DNA of 64,000 bases. Origin: Cryptomeria japonica. Taxonomy: Eukaryota; Streptophyta; Pinopsida; Cupressales; Cupressaceae. The stretch is taken from NCBI RefSeq assembly GCF_030272615.1, contig NC_081412.1, forward strand, positions 102,722,796 to 102,786,795, in the 5' to 3' direction. The notes under the pieces were generated by a model. That model did no database searches. It was not told the origin of the DNA and saw only the letters and a list, made by a program, of their open reading frames with translations. Position numbers and translations under genes: made by a program. How positions within the stretch are numbered: the stretch's first letter is position 1; the number at the start of each line of letters is the position of its first letter. Positions 1-11,260 of the stretch are shown here, piece by piece.

Positions 1-682
1 TTCAATCTGAAAATGTTTTACCTCACCTTGGAACTTGTATTCCTTCCTAGGAACTTGTCCAAGGATATTGCAGTTCAATCTATATTGTAGATCTTTCCTC
101 TTGATTTTCCATTGTCGTAGATCCTTAAAAAATTTATGCGCGACATACCAATCATTTATTAATCTCCACCTCATCAGCATCCTTCATTAAATAATGCTTT
201 TATCCATCCAATGTGATCTATTATAACTCGGTTGTTACTTGGTTAATATTGAACTTCACTTGGTAGATATTCTGCCTTCTTTAAACGATATCGATAACCT
301 TAGGGTTTACCGACTAGGTTCTTAGGGTTTACTGACTAGGTTCTTTGCTTGGTGACAACACTATTAAACTTATAATCAACAACATGTGTAGGATATCAGC
401 ACAATCAAAACATCATGATCTCATCATTGTCTAACTCGGTAATAGTTGCCCATTGAATAACTTATTTCTCCCCTTATTCATCACATTCTTTCTATATCTT
501 TTTACCGACCTCCTAATACTCATCAACACATACTTCTCAAGATATGGCAACATCATACTGAATCAAAATATCAATTTCATGACATCAATGACAAAATAAT
601 TTTATAAAGATAGTTATCATCCTTCTTCAGTTATATCAATAATCTTCAACAACCTTCTCAATATCCTTAATGAATATCAACA
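1..682 (-). repeat. partial LTR of the E1-E3 superfamily, cut by the window edge
   Basis: Read on the minus strand, an LTR-like start TGTTGATATTC lies at 682 directly after a purine-rich GAAGGAGAT, and the boundary interrupts the Ty3/gypsy gag reading frame to its right. The body carries CGGTAAACCCTAAG motifs like those in the solo LTR near 10440-10520. The other end is outside the window, so neither length nor target duplication can be checked. The superfamily assignment is an inference from the start sequence and shared motifs. Confidence 0.45.
301..344. repeat. two tandem copies of a 22 bp unit
   Basis: The unit beginning TAGGGTTTAC occurs at 301-322 and again at 323-344 with one difference. 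It resembles plant telomere repeat units only superficially and lies inside the partial LTR. Confidence 0.7.
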
Positions 683-2318
683 ATCTCCTTCTATTGAAAT
701 GCCAACAGATCATATGGTGGATTATCTGGTAGTGTTATGAGCTTGTTTGCCACTAACTTTTTAAATGTTGTTTCAATTGGTTGTCCCAACAGAGTGTAAT
801 TTCTTTGGGGTTTTGATTTCCTTTGATTGTTCACTTGATTGTTTGTATTAGAAGAAATTGCACTGGGGAAAGTTATCTTAGGTTTCACAATATTTGCATC
901 TACTACCCTGTCATTGACTGTGTTCTTATTCTTGTTCCAAAAGTGGGGTTTGTCTTTCCCATTTGATTCCTCTTTGTTCTCTTTGAATATCTTAATGACA
1001 CCTTGTTCGATAAGGACTTTTTATGTTCCCATTCCTTTCTCAATGACCTCCTTGAAGGTAGACAAACAACCTTTTCTTAGCTCATATCCGATATCATTGT
1101 TCAAATTTTCAGTGAATACTTATACCATTTGTTTTTGTGGGATATCACAAGAGCATCGACTAGAAAGAATCTCCATCGGTATAATAATGAAGAGAAGGAT
1201 TCCCTATTTTTCTGCTTAGTATTGCACAAGGTAGTTACTGACACATCTGTTTCAATATTGTATGAGAAGTGTTGTATAAAAGCCTTTGCTAGATCACTCC
1301 ATGACTTAATTCCAAGTGGAAGTTGGGAGAACCATTCCATCACTTGTTCGCCTAAGCTTTGTGAAAACAATCTCATCAAATATGTTTCTTCTCCTACTAC
1401 CTCAATGCAAGCTGTGAAAAACTATCTTATGTGTGCCTTAGGGTCCCCTTTGCCTTTGTACTTATCAAATTTTGGTGTCACAAAATATGGAGGGAATGGA
1501 GGTATTGGAATACTTCTATCAAATGGGTAAGGACATATGTCCTTCATTGTATACTATTGCTTTGGTGTATTCATGCCTGCCATTTTCTTTTACAAATCCT
1601 CGATTTGTTGTTGCAAGTCATTCTTGAGTGGTGTCTTTTCTTTTTGAGCTAATCACATGCTTGAGCCACCGGGTGGAGGAGGAGGGATATAATTCATGTA
1701 TGTATGGTATTTATTATAGATGTGCTCATATGGAGGATGTACATAATTATATCTTGCATATAGACCTTTGGTATTGTGTCATAATGAGGATAATTAGGTC
1801 TAGGTCGATACATGTCATGGCCATGAAGATGGGAGGCATCATAAGAGTGATCTTGAGTATTTCTCCGAAATCTGACATGGGGTCTCCTCATGTCATGACC
1901 CCATGTCATGATTTTGAATATTCACTTGAGTGTAATTGAATGCATTGGTATGATCTTGGGTATCATCATGAGCATGTTTGGTGGTAGTTCTTCTCCAATG
2001 GAAAGGATGGTTGTGGGGTTGTTCATGACAAGTTCTATCATAACTGACATGAGAATGAGTGTATGTGTTTGGAAATTCAGGTTTATGAAATAGGGAGGAA
2101 GGTGACTCAAGCACGAGACGCTCTCTCCTATTACCACCATTATTGGGCCTCCTAAGCCTTGTATTATCTAGATTTGCTTGATTTGGATCATCTTCCAAAA
2201 TTTGAGACATATCAAAATCATGTGGTAATCTTGTTCCACTTTGTGCCATAACTTGTAGGAAATATTCTCTATCCCTCTTCATGATTTCTTAAACCAATTT
2301 ATTAAAATGGGGATCCAT
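683..2318 (-). pseudogene. gag: Ty3/gypsy gag remnant
   Basis: A decayed capsid gene on the minus strand. The start is taken at an ATG at 2318 (MDPHFNKLV, then a stop and EIMKRDREYF in frame). The stretch 1101-1379 encodes EQVMEWFSQLPLGIKSW followed by DLAKAF, FSYNIE, LCNTKQK, ESFSSLLYRW, the classic Retrotrans_gag core. The stretch 691-888 encodes the typical distal gag segment around YTLLGQPIETTFKKL and LPDNPPYDLLAF. Several stops and frame changes break it. It is cut at its 3' side by the LTR ending at 682, so protease and polymerase regions are not visible. In life it would assemble the cytoplasmic virus-like particle of the element. Family assignment is firm; lineage is not determined. 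Confidence 0.8.
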
Positions 2319-2469
2319 GATAGTTTCCTCAACTTCTACAGAATCCACATATGCATTGTATAGGTCAATTGGATTAGATCATTTTGATATGGACATGAAA
2401 TAGGAGATTATGGATATGTGAATGTGATACAATGTGAAATACATCAGAGAGATTGTGTATGTGAGGATA

Positions 2470-2951
2470 TTTATTTAAGGGTTGTTCCGGTAAACGGTTT
2501 GGGGTTTCAAACTAGAACAGAAAGAGCTTAAACTGAAACTGTATTCAAGCATAGAAGATGTTATCTTAGCAGTTCAACACTTCTCTGGATTGTAGTCTAG
2601 ATTTATATGTAGTCAATGAGGCTCCTTTTGTGATTGAGCAGTGTGTTCTAGGCTGTAAGCCTTCCTGCAAGTGCAGGCCTCTTATATTTTGTAATATCTC
2701 TTCATATGGCCAGTGGATTGATATTGTGGGTCACAAATCCTACCGTGGTTTTTTATCTTTGAGGTTTTCCACATATAATTTTGTGTGTTATGGTTCTCAT
2801 TTATATGATTGGCTTATTGGTTGCTTTACTTCTTTCAATTCGGTATGTACTGGTATACCGGTTGGTGTATGCATGTTTTAATAAGGCTAAAATTGACTAT
2901 TCTTGTATAACACTAATTCACCCCCCGTCTCAATGTTTTTGGATTCCAGCA
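2470..2951 (+). repeat. 5'-truncated LTR fragment related to the E1 LTR
   Basis: This stretch aligns by eye to the reverse complement of the E1 LTR: a block around GAGCAGTG...CTAGGC, CCTTCCTGCA, GGCCAGTGGATTGATATTG, GGGTCACAAATCC, then a CCGTGGTTTT...GAGGTTTTCCACAT motif, and a C-rich end AATTCACCCCCCGTCTCAATG closing in TTCCAGCA at 2951. The left part has no clear TGTTGG start, so it is 5' truncated. Its orientation is opposite to E1. Confidence 0.7.
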
Positions 2952-3605
2952 ATATTATTCTTAAGTATCTAATTATAATCAAATAAATATTTCAGATTAG
3001 ATAAACTTATTTTTATATTTACAATTGTAAAATTCAATTGTTTTTGCATGGTTAAGTAGGTAAAGTTTTATAATCACATTTTAGTAAATGTAGATATTTC
3101 GTTGGACGAAATATTTGGACTAATATTATTAGATTAGAATGTTTAGTTATATTTTGCTAAATATAGATGTATGTTGGGTAAGCATTAGCAAGATATGTCT
3201 TGTTAAATATAAAAAATATATATATGTATTTGGATAAATACATGAGGGAAAGTGTACTATGTAGGATCAGGTGTGTAATACTTTAAGAATAGGTTTTGTG
3301 TAAATTCCAAATGAGGGATGTATGATTATTGGTTAAATGATTTTTTTGGGAAACTTATTGGAATAAGGTTATTAAGAGAATTGTTTGTGCTTCATGTTTT
3401 GAATTTTGTATTAAATGAGGATATGGCTTTAGGAATATTTTGTATTGTATGTTATGGTATTGATGGTTATGTCAATTATGATATTTTCCCCTTTAAGTGG
3501 TCTTGTAATGTGAGTGGACCCATGTCATCAATTGTATCATTTCTACTATGTTCATTCCTTAGAGAGATTGTATATGGTGAAGCGGGGTTTTTTTTAGTTT
3601 ATGTT
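2952..3605. other. AT-rich DNA, no gene recognised
   Basis: An AT-rich stretch between the LTR fragment and the solo LTR. A 118-codon open frame at 3318-3674 has no recognisable domain and runs into the solo LTR, so I treat it as chance. Confidence 0.6.
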
Positions 3606-3731
3606 ATACTTGTTGGCATTTTGATTTTGTTGGAATTTTGCATAGAGATTGCATTAATGATATGTTGTCATTGATGTCAATTGAACTGGTGATGGTATTC
3701 ATGTTATTGCTGATATTGTTGTTTTTGATAT

Positions 3732-4528
3732 TGTTAGGATTCCCACAGATATTGAGAGGGGGCATGAATCAGTATCTGATCGGTGAATTGAATTTCTTAA
3801 CTTAAAACATGTAGAACATATTATAACAGTGTACCGGTATGCAAGAAATAATGCAATAAACAGAATTAAAAGCAACCACATGAAAAACACACCATAACAC
3901 AAGGATTTAACGAGGAAACCCAGTGTGGGAAAAACCTTGGTGGGATTTGTGACCCATAATATTCACTTACTGGCCGATAAGAGAATATTACTGCTACAAG
4001 AGGGGCCTACACATGCAGGAAGGCCAACTGCCTAGAGCTCACTGCTCAATGGGAAGTCTCACTGACTTACAATGATGGATTATATAAATCCAGTGTCTTG
4101 TACTACTTCAAAATAGCATCTATAATGCCAGATCTAGTACTGGTTTCTGCTCTGCTTCTTACATAAACCCTTAACCTATAATTCGCATAATAGGTCTACC
4201 TTATTTCGCCTAAATACAATCTACTTCCTTCATTTCAAATGTTCTATAATGATCTCTTATATATATGAGTCATTTTACAATGATGCCAAGTCAGCTTACA
4301 AAGATTTTACAATAATAAACAAAATATAATATAACAAAAATCTTGTCGGCCTCTATGCCGGTATGCTTCCTTTCCCTGTCGGTGCTGGTGGTCTAAGTAT
4401 CAGTATAGAGTCTGATCTTGCTAGTGCCGGTGTAATGCCTTGTCGGTGCCATAGGATTGTAAGGTTGCCATCAATGACAAAACCTTCAATCACCTACAAT
4501 GTCTCATTGGAGTGTGCATATGCCAACA
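3732..4528 (-). repeat. E1 3' LTR (797 bp)
   Basis: It is nearly identical to 9560-10355. On the plus strand it runs from TGTTAGGATTC to ATATGCCAACA, with short inverted ends TGTT/AACA. A TATA-like TCATATATATAAGAG lies on the minus strand at 4254-4269. Confidence 0.92.
4254..4269 (-). promoter_or_regulatory. TATA-like box in E1 3' LTR
   Basis: The minus strand reads CTCATATATATAAGAG. The same box recurs at 10081-10096 in the 5' LTR, where it would drive the element transcript. Confidence 0.5.
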
Positions 4529-4540
4529 ATCTCCCCCTTT
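4529..4540 (-). other. E1 polypurine tract
   Basis: The minus strand reads AAAGGGGGAGAT immediately before the 3' LTR, the usual plus-strand primer site of plant copia-type elements. A second similar tract lies further inside, at about 4687-4700. Confidence 0.85.
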
Positions 4541-4742
4541 GGCATTGATGGCAACACTCACAAGAAAATTCAAAAGTGTATCCAAAACTTGTAATCCAAA
4601 AATGTTTCCAAAAATATATGTTACCAAAAATATAAGAGCTTCCCTTGAGTAGATAAGTCTTCTGTCAGTTATTTTCTCATACTACTACTCCCCCTTTGGC
4701 ATCAATGACAAAGGTTGTCAAGATGTCAATAGACTTGTAGTC

Positions 4743-7700
4743 TCAACCTTGTAACTGGGTGGTTACAATTTGAAAAAGATCTGCCAAAATCAAGTTTAGA
4801 CTTTCCATAAACTTATTGCTATCCTTTATTGCTACCTTTGTTCTTTGAACTATACCGGTGAGGTGCTGCATATGCTTTGTCAGTGTTCTCTATCCCTGTA
4901 CTAGTGCCTCAGATATTTCCTTCTGTAATGATGCTAGATAGTCCAATCTTGGACTTAGTCTTAGTCTCAAATTCTTTGCCTTATTTACTATTCTCTCCTT
5001 TTCTCTTTTTAACTTAAGTAACTCTTCCTCAAAACTAGTTACCTTTTGCTCAAAAATTGATAATGTATAAGGTGAGTTAACAAAATTGTCTGCAAGTTTA
5101 TTTATTTCATCCTATACCTTGCTCATTTTCTTATCTATGTATACTGTCAAAAAGTTTGTCTTGCAAGTATCTTTGTACGGAGTTTTAAATTCCTTCAATA
5201 AGTTACATAGTTCCGGTAGAAGTGTGTCAAATTCCCTAGTACACTTCTTTATTTGATCTTCAAAGAATTTTTGCTTTTCAATTTCTAACTTATCCTTCAA
5301 TGCCTCTTCCTTTATTTGCTCAACAGTCACTGTGTTATCAGTGATGTATTTACACAAAGTGTCAAGTTGGCTTAAAGAATCCTTATTGTCTATGTTATAG
5401 TTAGGAGCTATCATCTTCAAAATTGGGATTGTGTCATATATAGCTTTATAAGCATGTGAACTACAATCTTTTATCCTTTTGATGGAGTCCAAAAGTACTT
5501 CAGTTACATTTGTTGATTTGTATCCTGCTGAGGAGGAACCAACATTCTGAATTCCGCTGGTGGAGGAAGTAACCAAGCCTATAGTGACCTCTGGTAGGTC
5601 AGTCTGTGTTTCCATTTCCTTAAGTAATGGTTTTTGATCTTCTCCTGTTGCCAGTGGTACTGTTTCCATGTGAATCTGTTCCTGTTCCGGAGCCTATTGC
5701 TCTGCTTGTCTCTCTGTTCATTGCTTTGTTTCAGTCTCAGTCTAAGTCTCTACCTATTGCTCTGTGTTATCAACTTCAACTTTTCTTTCAGTATTGTCAA
5801 TGCTATCAATTTTCGGTGGCTCACTAGCCATATCTGCCTTGCCGGTTGTATCTTTGTCTATGATAATGTTGACTTTTTGAGTATCAACATCCATTGTGTA
5901 TAGTACCTCAAGGTTAGGATTTGTATCCTCTATGTCAATACTCTCATCTACCGGTTGATCTTCAGTAGTTGTTTCCGGTGATGTAATTGGAGGCAGTGGG
6001 AGTAAGTTGTCTTTTACTTTGATGCTCGGAGGTCCACCAACCTTTCCTTTTCCTTTGTCTTTGTCCTTCTAATATACCTTTATTGGTTTGGGGTTCATGT
6101 ACTCTTCCTATCTTTCTTTCTCAACAAGGAATATGTCCCATGCATTTTATGTTTCCTCTGTTACTTCATTCACTCTTCCAACCATTAATGCAATATGTCG
6201 ATGTGCAATAGAGAATACTGACCAGTTGGCTTCTACAATTAAGTCATCTATCTCCTTAGGTGAGTTTACTAGAAAAACAGCAAGAAACTTTTCAATTTTG
6301 ATTTTCTTATCAATCTCTACAATAGCTTGTCTTCTTGCTTCCAGTCTTTTGAACAATTCATTTGGTAGTTCATCTACAACTTCCATCAAAAACTTCTTAT
6401 AGATGTCCATGTGTAAAATGACATTGTTTTCAACTTGTTCTTTTTCATCTATTCACAGTGTATCATAGACCTTTCCTATATTATTGAGTTTCCCTTTGTC
6501 TATGATTTCATTTAGCAATTTTTCAAGAGGGGCCATGTTTTGTTTAGTCTTCTTCTTCTTCGGTGTCAACTTTTTCTTTGGTGTTGTCTTTCTAACCAGA
6601 GACCTCACTGCCTATTGTTTTTGTCTAGTCCTTCTAGGCGAGGGTGTGGATGCCGGTGAAGGATCCCTTTTCCTTAAAACTCTTTTGAAAGTTGCAAGCA
6701 TGTCATTCTCCAAAGAAGTGGCTATCGGTGATAGGTGAGTCTCAGGCTGTAGAGTTCCTATCTCATCCTCAGTGATACCGGTTTATTTTAGTACATCTTC
6801 TTTAATAGCCTTAGCTTGTCTAGAACCTCTTCTCACAACTGCTTCAACCTTTTTCACTCTCTTCTTAGATTGAATTTGACTTTCTATGGTCTCAGCACTA
6901 CCAAATACTTCTTCCTTTGGTTCATTTGGTGCTTCCAGAAGTGCTTTAGCATAAGTCACAACGATATGTTCATCGGTCTCATAACCCATCTCTGTTACCC
7001 AAATTGTTCTTGGGATGACTACTTCCATCCAGATCTCATCCTTTTTTATTACAAAACATATTTCATCCTTGTATTTGTTGACAATCTTATGTGATAGTCT
7101 GATTCTTTTGCTCATTCTGGCCTTTAGTGCTTGAAAATACTCATTGATATTCTTTTCTTTGTTTTCACCCATGTTGTTAAGTAAGTCTGATAATTGTTTT
7201 ACTACCGATATGTCAAATCCAAGATTCTTGTTGCCTATATCGGGAACCTGTTTGATTATGTGCAGCATCAAGCATACAAGTAGATTTCCAAATCTAAAAT
7301 TTCCTTTCTTATCCTTCTTAATTTTGCCTAAGTTATCAATCAACTCATCTTTTAACCATTCACATTCATCAATTTTTACATTGTCTTTAACCATCTCATA
7401 AGCACTTTTAATGCATAAACTGGAAACTGAGTTAAGTCTATTTGCATGAGTTGCTTTGTACCCTAAAATCATGCTAACAAATCTCACATTTATATCGGTC
7501 ACATCGTTAACCCTCAGAGACCTTCTGTCGGATGTTGCACCAGTTAAGTTCAACACTAGGTCATTGGAGACCTTCTTAGTCTTGTTTGGTCTGTTACCAG
7601 TGGAAGGTAACCCTGTTACTACTTTCACAACTTCCTTTGTAATTTTGTAAATTGAATCAAGCCAAAAGAATGAACCATGTACCCTGCTTAAAACTATCCT

Positions 7701-8036
7701 AATCACTTCCTTGGGAAATTCAGGAATGCAGAGGATTTTAGTGAACCCTAGGGTTTCCACAACTTTATGTTCAAGTTTTATATTTTCGGAATTGTCACAT
7801 ATAATAGACTTATACATGTTTTTAATTTCTTCATCTCCTAATTCCTCTATGTTGCAATGAATGTATATTCTAGGATCTTTTGCAAAAACAACTCCTTTTG
7901 GAATTTGGGAAAAAGCACCTACATTTTCATCTTTCTTAGCTACCTCGAGAACTAGCTAAAATACGGGCCTAGGGAATTTTATAACTTCAACTACTGTAGG
8001 GTTTGCTATGAATTCAGGTGCAGAGGAGGATGCCAT
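4743..8036 (-). pseudogene. E1 ORF2: 1,098-codon protein of unknown family
   Basis: From an ATG at 8036 (MASSSAPEF) to a TGA at 4743, one reading frame of exactly 1,098 codons holds with no frameshift; only stop codons interrupt it, for example near 7957, at 6783, near 6600, near 6455 and at 6147. Residues about 74-418 form the core also found in E2 and E3, with VLSRVHG at 7674-7694, then KITKEVV, VVTGLPSTG, LGYKATHANRLNSVS, FRFGNLLV and MSKRIRLSHKIVNKYKD. A basic, PKKKK-rich and then acidic Thr/Glu-rich linker follows. Residues about 790-1098 form a helical, coiled-coil-like C-terminus. I do not recognise the family; a resemblance in layout to generic 'putative plant transposon protein' domains is only an impression. 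It follows ORF1 in the position where pol would be. Confidence 0.8.
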
Positions 8037-8339
8037 GATAAATACCTTTTTCTGCCTTTGGATGGATTGATTGCTGAAGTGATTTTCCTCTTTGCTCAAA
8101 ATGCTTTAGCTCTACAAATTTTTCTCTCTTTGAATGTTTGAAATCTCAATGAAATGAAATGGAGCCAAAACCACAAATCTATAATGCTTATTTGCCATCT
8201 ACCACATTTAATGTATGTTGGTTAAGTAGTCACTTAACATTGTCTGCTGGTATAGAAGTAATTTCCAACTTCTCACCATTAACCGAGGGGATTATAGCAT
8301 ATGTCTCATTTGATTTCCAAACCCTCAAGAAAATTTTCT

Positions 8340-9488
8340 TCAATTTGATGAAGAGCTTCCTGTCGGTGGAGTATTACTCTGTCCTGTCGGTGAAGCATTA
8401 CTATATCCTGTCGGTGGAGTGTTGATTAGTTCTACTGGTGGAGGAGTATTCCCAATAATATTTAGGTCTGACTTTCTAATCCATTGTTTTGAAAATTCTT
8501 GCTTAACCTGTTCAACTTTTTCTTTTCCTTTCAAACTAGAACTTTTGTTGTCTACCGGTGATCCTTTACTTCTACAGAATTTTGCAATATGCCCAATCTT
8601 GTTACATGCATAACAAGTCACATTATTCTTCTGAATATCTTTCCCATAACCTATGTCGGTTTGTGTTCTGCATTGATTAGATAGGTGTCCAAATCTTCCA
8701 CAAACATAACATCTCACATTCATTCTATAATTCTCAGAGTTATGACCAACTTTGTTGCATTTTGAACATTGACCGGTGGGTGTGTTGATATTCTGATAAT
8801 TTCTAGATCTACATTCATTTGCTCTATGACCATACTTGTTACAATTAAAGCATTTTCCATTGAATTTATAAGCATTAGGTTGCCTTACCGGTTTGCTATG
8901 ATCCTAAGTGTTTGCAGTACCAGAGATTTCACTAACTTTAAAGCCAATTCCAAAAGTGTCACTTTTAGGTTTTTTATTCTTCAGCAAGTTACCAAGTTCT
9001 TCCGAGCTTTTCTTGAATTTCTCTTTATGTTGATTTGCAGTATCTAGGACTTCTTTCTACCTCATCAGTTCATTTGAGTCATTCTGAGTGTGCATCAGAT
9101 CTGTCTTCAACAAATCATTTTCATAATTAAGCCTTGTGTTCTCATTTGCAGCATCACTTAGTCTTCTAGTCAAATCTTCTTCATTCTTCTTTCTATCCTC
9201 AATTTCTTTACAAAATCTCATAGTCATATCCTACATCTCATTCTTTGTTGTCATGTTTTCTCATTTCAGGTTGTTTATCATATCATTAAGTGATTCCTTT
9301 TCATCATTCTCATTTTACATCTTTTCACAAAGTTCTCTTCTCGTGTTTCTTGAAATAGTAAGATTTTCTTGAAGTGCTTGAATAATATCCTGAGCAGCCT
9401 TTAGATCATCTTCAAGTTTGATATTTTTCAATTTTTCTACATCATAGTCTGAGAGAGTTGCTTCAAGTTGCTTCATCAGATTTTGCAT
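8340..9488 (-). pseudogene. E1 ORF1: gag-like coiled-coil and zinc-knuckle protein
   Basis: An ATG at 9488, shortly after the primer site, begins MQNLMKQLEATLSDYD and a charged coiled-coil region. A premature stop lies at 9313-9315. The distal half carries four CCHC-type knuckles: CFNCNKYGHRANEC (near 8845), CSKCNKVGHNSENY (near 8760, last Cys changed to Tyr), CYVCGRFGHLSNQC and CYACNKIGHIAKFC (both within 8600-8712). It ends in a Pro/Thr/Gly tail PPTGSSSSN and a stop at 8340. CCHC knuckles of this spacing bind packaged RNA in retroelement Gag proteins. A similar SSSSN end in E3 supports the stop choice. Frames change between the N-terminal and zinc parts, so the copy is broken. Confidence 0.82.
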
Positions 9489-9545
9489 CTCTACCAGTGT
9501 CAAGATCTTCCTCAAGCTATTAGGCTTCTGAAAATAGAGGACCAA

Positions 9546-9557
9546 GCTCTGATACCA
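9546..9557 (-). other. E1 primer binding site
   Basis: The minus strand reads TGGTATCAGAGC two bases inside the 5' LTR, complementary to the 3' end of plant initiator methionine tRNA. Confidence 0.9.
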
Positions 9558-9559
9558 AT

Positions 9560-10355
9560 TGTTAGGATTCTCACAGATACTGAGAGGGGGGGTGAATCAG
9601 TATCTAACCGGTGAATTGAATTTCTTAACTTAAAACATGTAGAACATATTATAACAGTGTACCGGTATGCAAGAAATAATGCAATAAATAGAAATAAAAG
9701 CAACCACATGAAAAACACACCATAACACAAGGATTTAATGAGGAAACCCATGTGGGAAAAACCTCGGTGGGATTTGTGACCCACAATATTCACTTACTGG
9801 CCAATAAGAGAATATTATTGCTACAAGAGGGGCCTGCACATGCAGGAAGGCCAACTGCCTAGAGCTCACTACTCAATGGGAAGTCTCACTGACTTACATT
9901 GATGGATTATATAAATCTAGTGTCTTGTACTGCTTCAAAATAGCATCTATAATGCCAAATCCAGTACCGGTTTCTGCTATGCTTCTTACATAAACCCTTA
10001 ACCTATAATTCACATAATAGGTCTACCTTATTTCAACTAAATACAATCTACTTCCTTCTTTTCAAATGTTCTACAATGATCTCTTATATATATGAGTCAT
10101 TTTACAATGATGCCAAGTCGGCTTACAAAGATTTTACAATAATAAACAAAATATAATATAACAAAAACCCTGTCGGCCTTTGTGTCGGTATGCTTCCTTT
10201 CTCTGCCAGTGCTGGTGGTCTGAGTGCTGGTGTAGAGTCCGGTCTTACAAGTGCTGGTGTAATGCCTTGTCGGTGCCATAGGATTGTAAGGTTGCCATCA
10301 GTGACAAAACCTTCAATCACCTACAATGTCTCATTGGAGTGTGCATGTGCCAACA
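9560..10355 (-). repeat. E1 5' LTR (796 bp)
   Basis: It pairs with 3732-4528 along its whole length with scattered substitutions. It holds the TATA-like box at 10081-10096 on the minus strand and a conserved U5 block at 9740-9772. Confidence 0.92.
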
Positions 10356-11019
10356 GATATTGGCTAGTAACCAGTAAGAAGAGCTTTGTGGAAGATGTTG
10401 TAAACCGGTATGTAAAGTTTGTGAGTTGAACTGGTGAACCAATTTAAAGGGTTAAACCTTTCTATGTAATTTAACTGGTAAACCCTATCAGTTGTTAAAC
10501 CCTAACTGATCAAGTTTGTTGGTTTATTATCTGATAAGCGGTAATGATGGAGACACATGTGATAATTGTATGAGGATATGTTCAAACTATTTTGGTACGT
10601 TTGTTTTTTTGTCTAGGGAAGGAGCAAAGTGGATTGCATTTAATGCACAACGTGTGATGAGTTACAAAGTCTGATGAAGCGGCGATCATGGAGTGGTTGG
10701 AATTTTCTTGAAGAATGTGAAGAGATTGTCATGATTTCTAATGATCAAGATTGTATCGACTTGTTTATAATCTCGATGATGAGAATTAGGTTTTTGTTGT
10801 GTTACTGACCTAATTGATTTGTATTTAAGGTCGATGAAGTTGTTTGTAAATGTTGTTGGCAAGATTGATAGAAAATTGTTGAGTGTGTAGTTGCCTAACC
10901 AGTGAATGGATTTGCACTTTGAGTGAAGGAAGATTTAAGCTTAGAAGGATCTGATCAAGCAAATGAGTGCTACTCAGACAGATCAAGAAAACCTGTTGTT
11001 TTCTAACAATTACATTAGA

Positions 11020-11260
11020 AGTGAAATCCCTTAATCGGGTAAACTCTAACAAGATTGGTTACTCATTAAATCCTCTAACAAGGTGGTCCATTAGCTTGGA
11101 TTCTTAAATCCTCCAATGAGGTTACTCCTAATAGGGTATTATGCTTTTCATCAAGGCATATTTGTAAATCCCTTAACTGGGTGATTCCTAACCCGAATTA
11201 GTTCTTAACAAGACTTATTGTAAAGATTTAACATGCTTGGCTCCTAATAGGGCGAACTTC
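11020..11260 (+). repeat. degenerate CCTTAAC-GGGT box array in the solo LTR
   Basis: Imperfect units of the type AATCCCTTAACTGGGTG recur every 25-50 bp (for example CCCTTAATCGGGTAAAC, AATCCTCTAACAAGGTGG, AATCCCTTAACTGGGTG, CTCCTAATAGGGCG). Equivalent arrays occur in the E2 and E3 LTRs. Confidence 0.7.

Larger units (their letters stand above)
3732..10355 (-). mobile_element. E1: non-autonomous two-ORF LTR retrotransposon
   Basis: A structurally complete 6,624 bp element on the minus strand. It has LTRs at 9560-10355 (5') and 3732-4528 (3'), a primer binding site, a polypurine tract and perfect GATAT target duplications at 3727-3731 and 10356-10360. It carries ORF1 (gag-like, zinc knuckles) and ORF2 (large, unrecognised). 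I find no DSG protease motif, no integrase HHCC or DDE pattern, no YVDD-type reverse transcriptase motif and no RNase H. Its replication would therefore depend on proteins of another element. It is inserted in a solo LTR of its own superfamily. Both genes are interrupted by stops, so the copy is dead. Confidence 0.9.

Noticed and set aside
839-1652. Plus-strand open frames over 839-1652
   Set aside because: The minus strand encodes recognisable Ty3/gypsy gag through the same region.
3318-3674. 118-codon plus-strand open frame as a gene
   Set aside because: Hydrophobic, no domain, and it crosses the boundary of the solo LTR at 3611.
8340-9488. Pararetrovirus-like capsid because of the CCHC knuckles
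   Set aside because: LTRs, primer site, tract and target duplications define an LTR retrotransposon, and no reverse transcriptase or movement protein is present.
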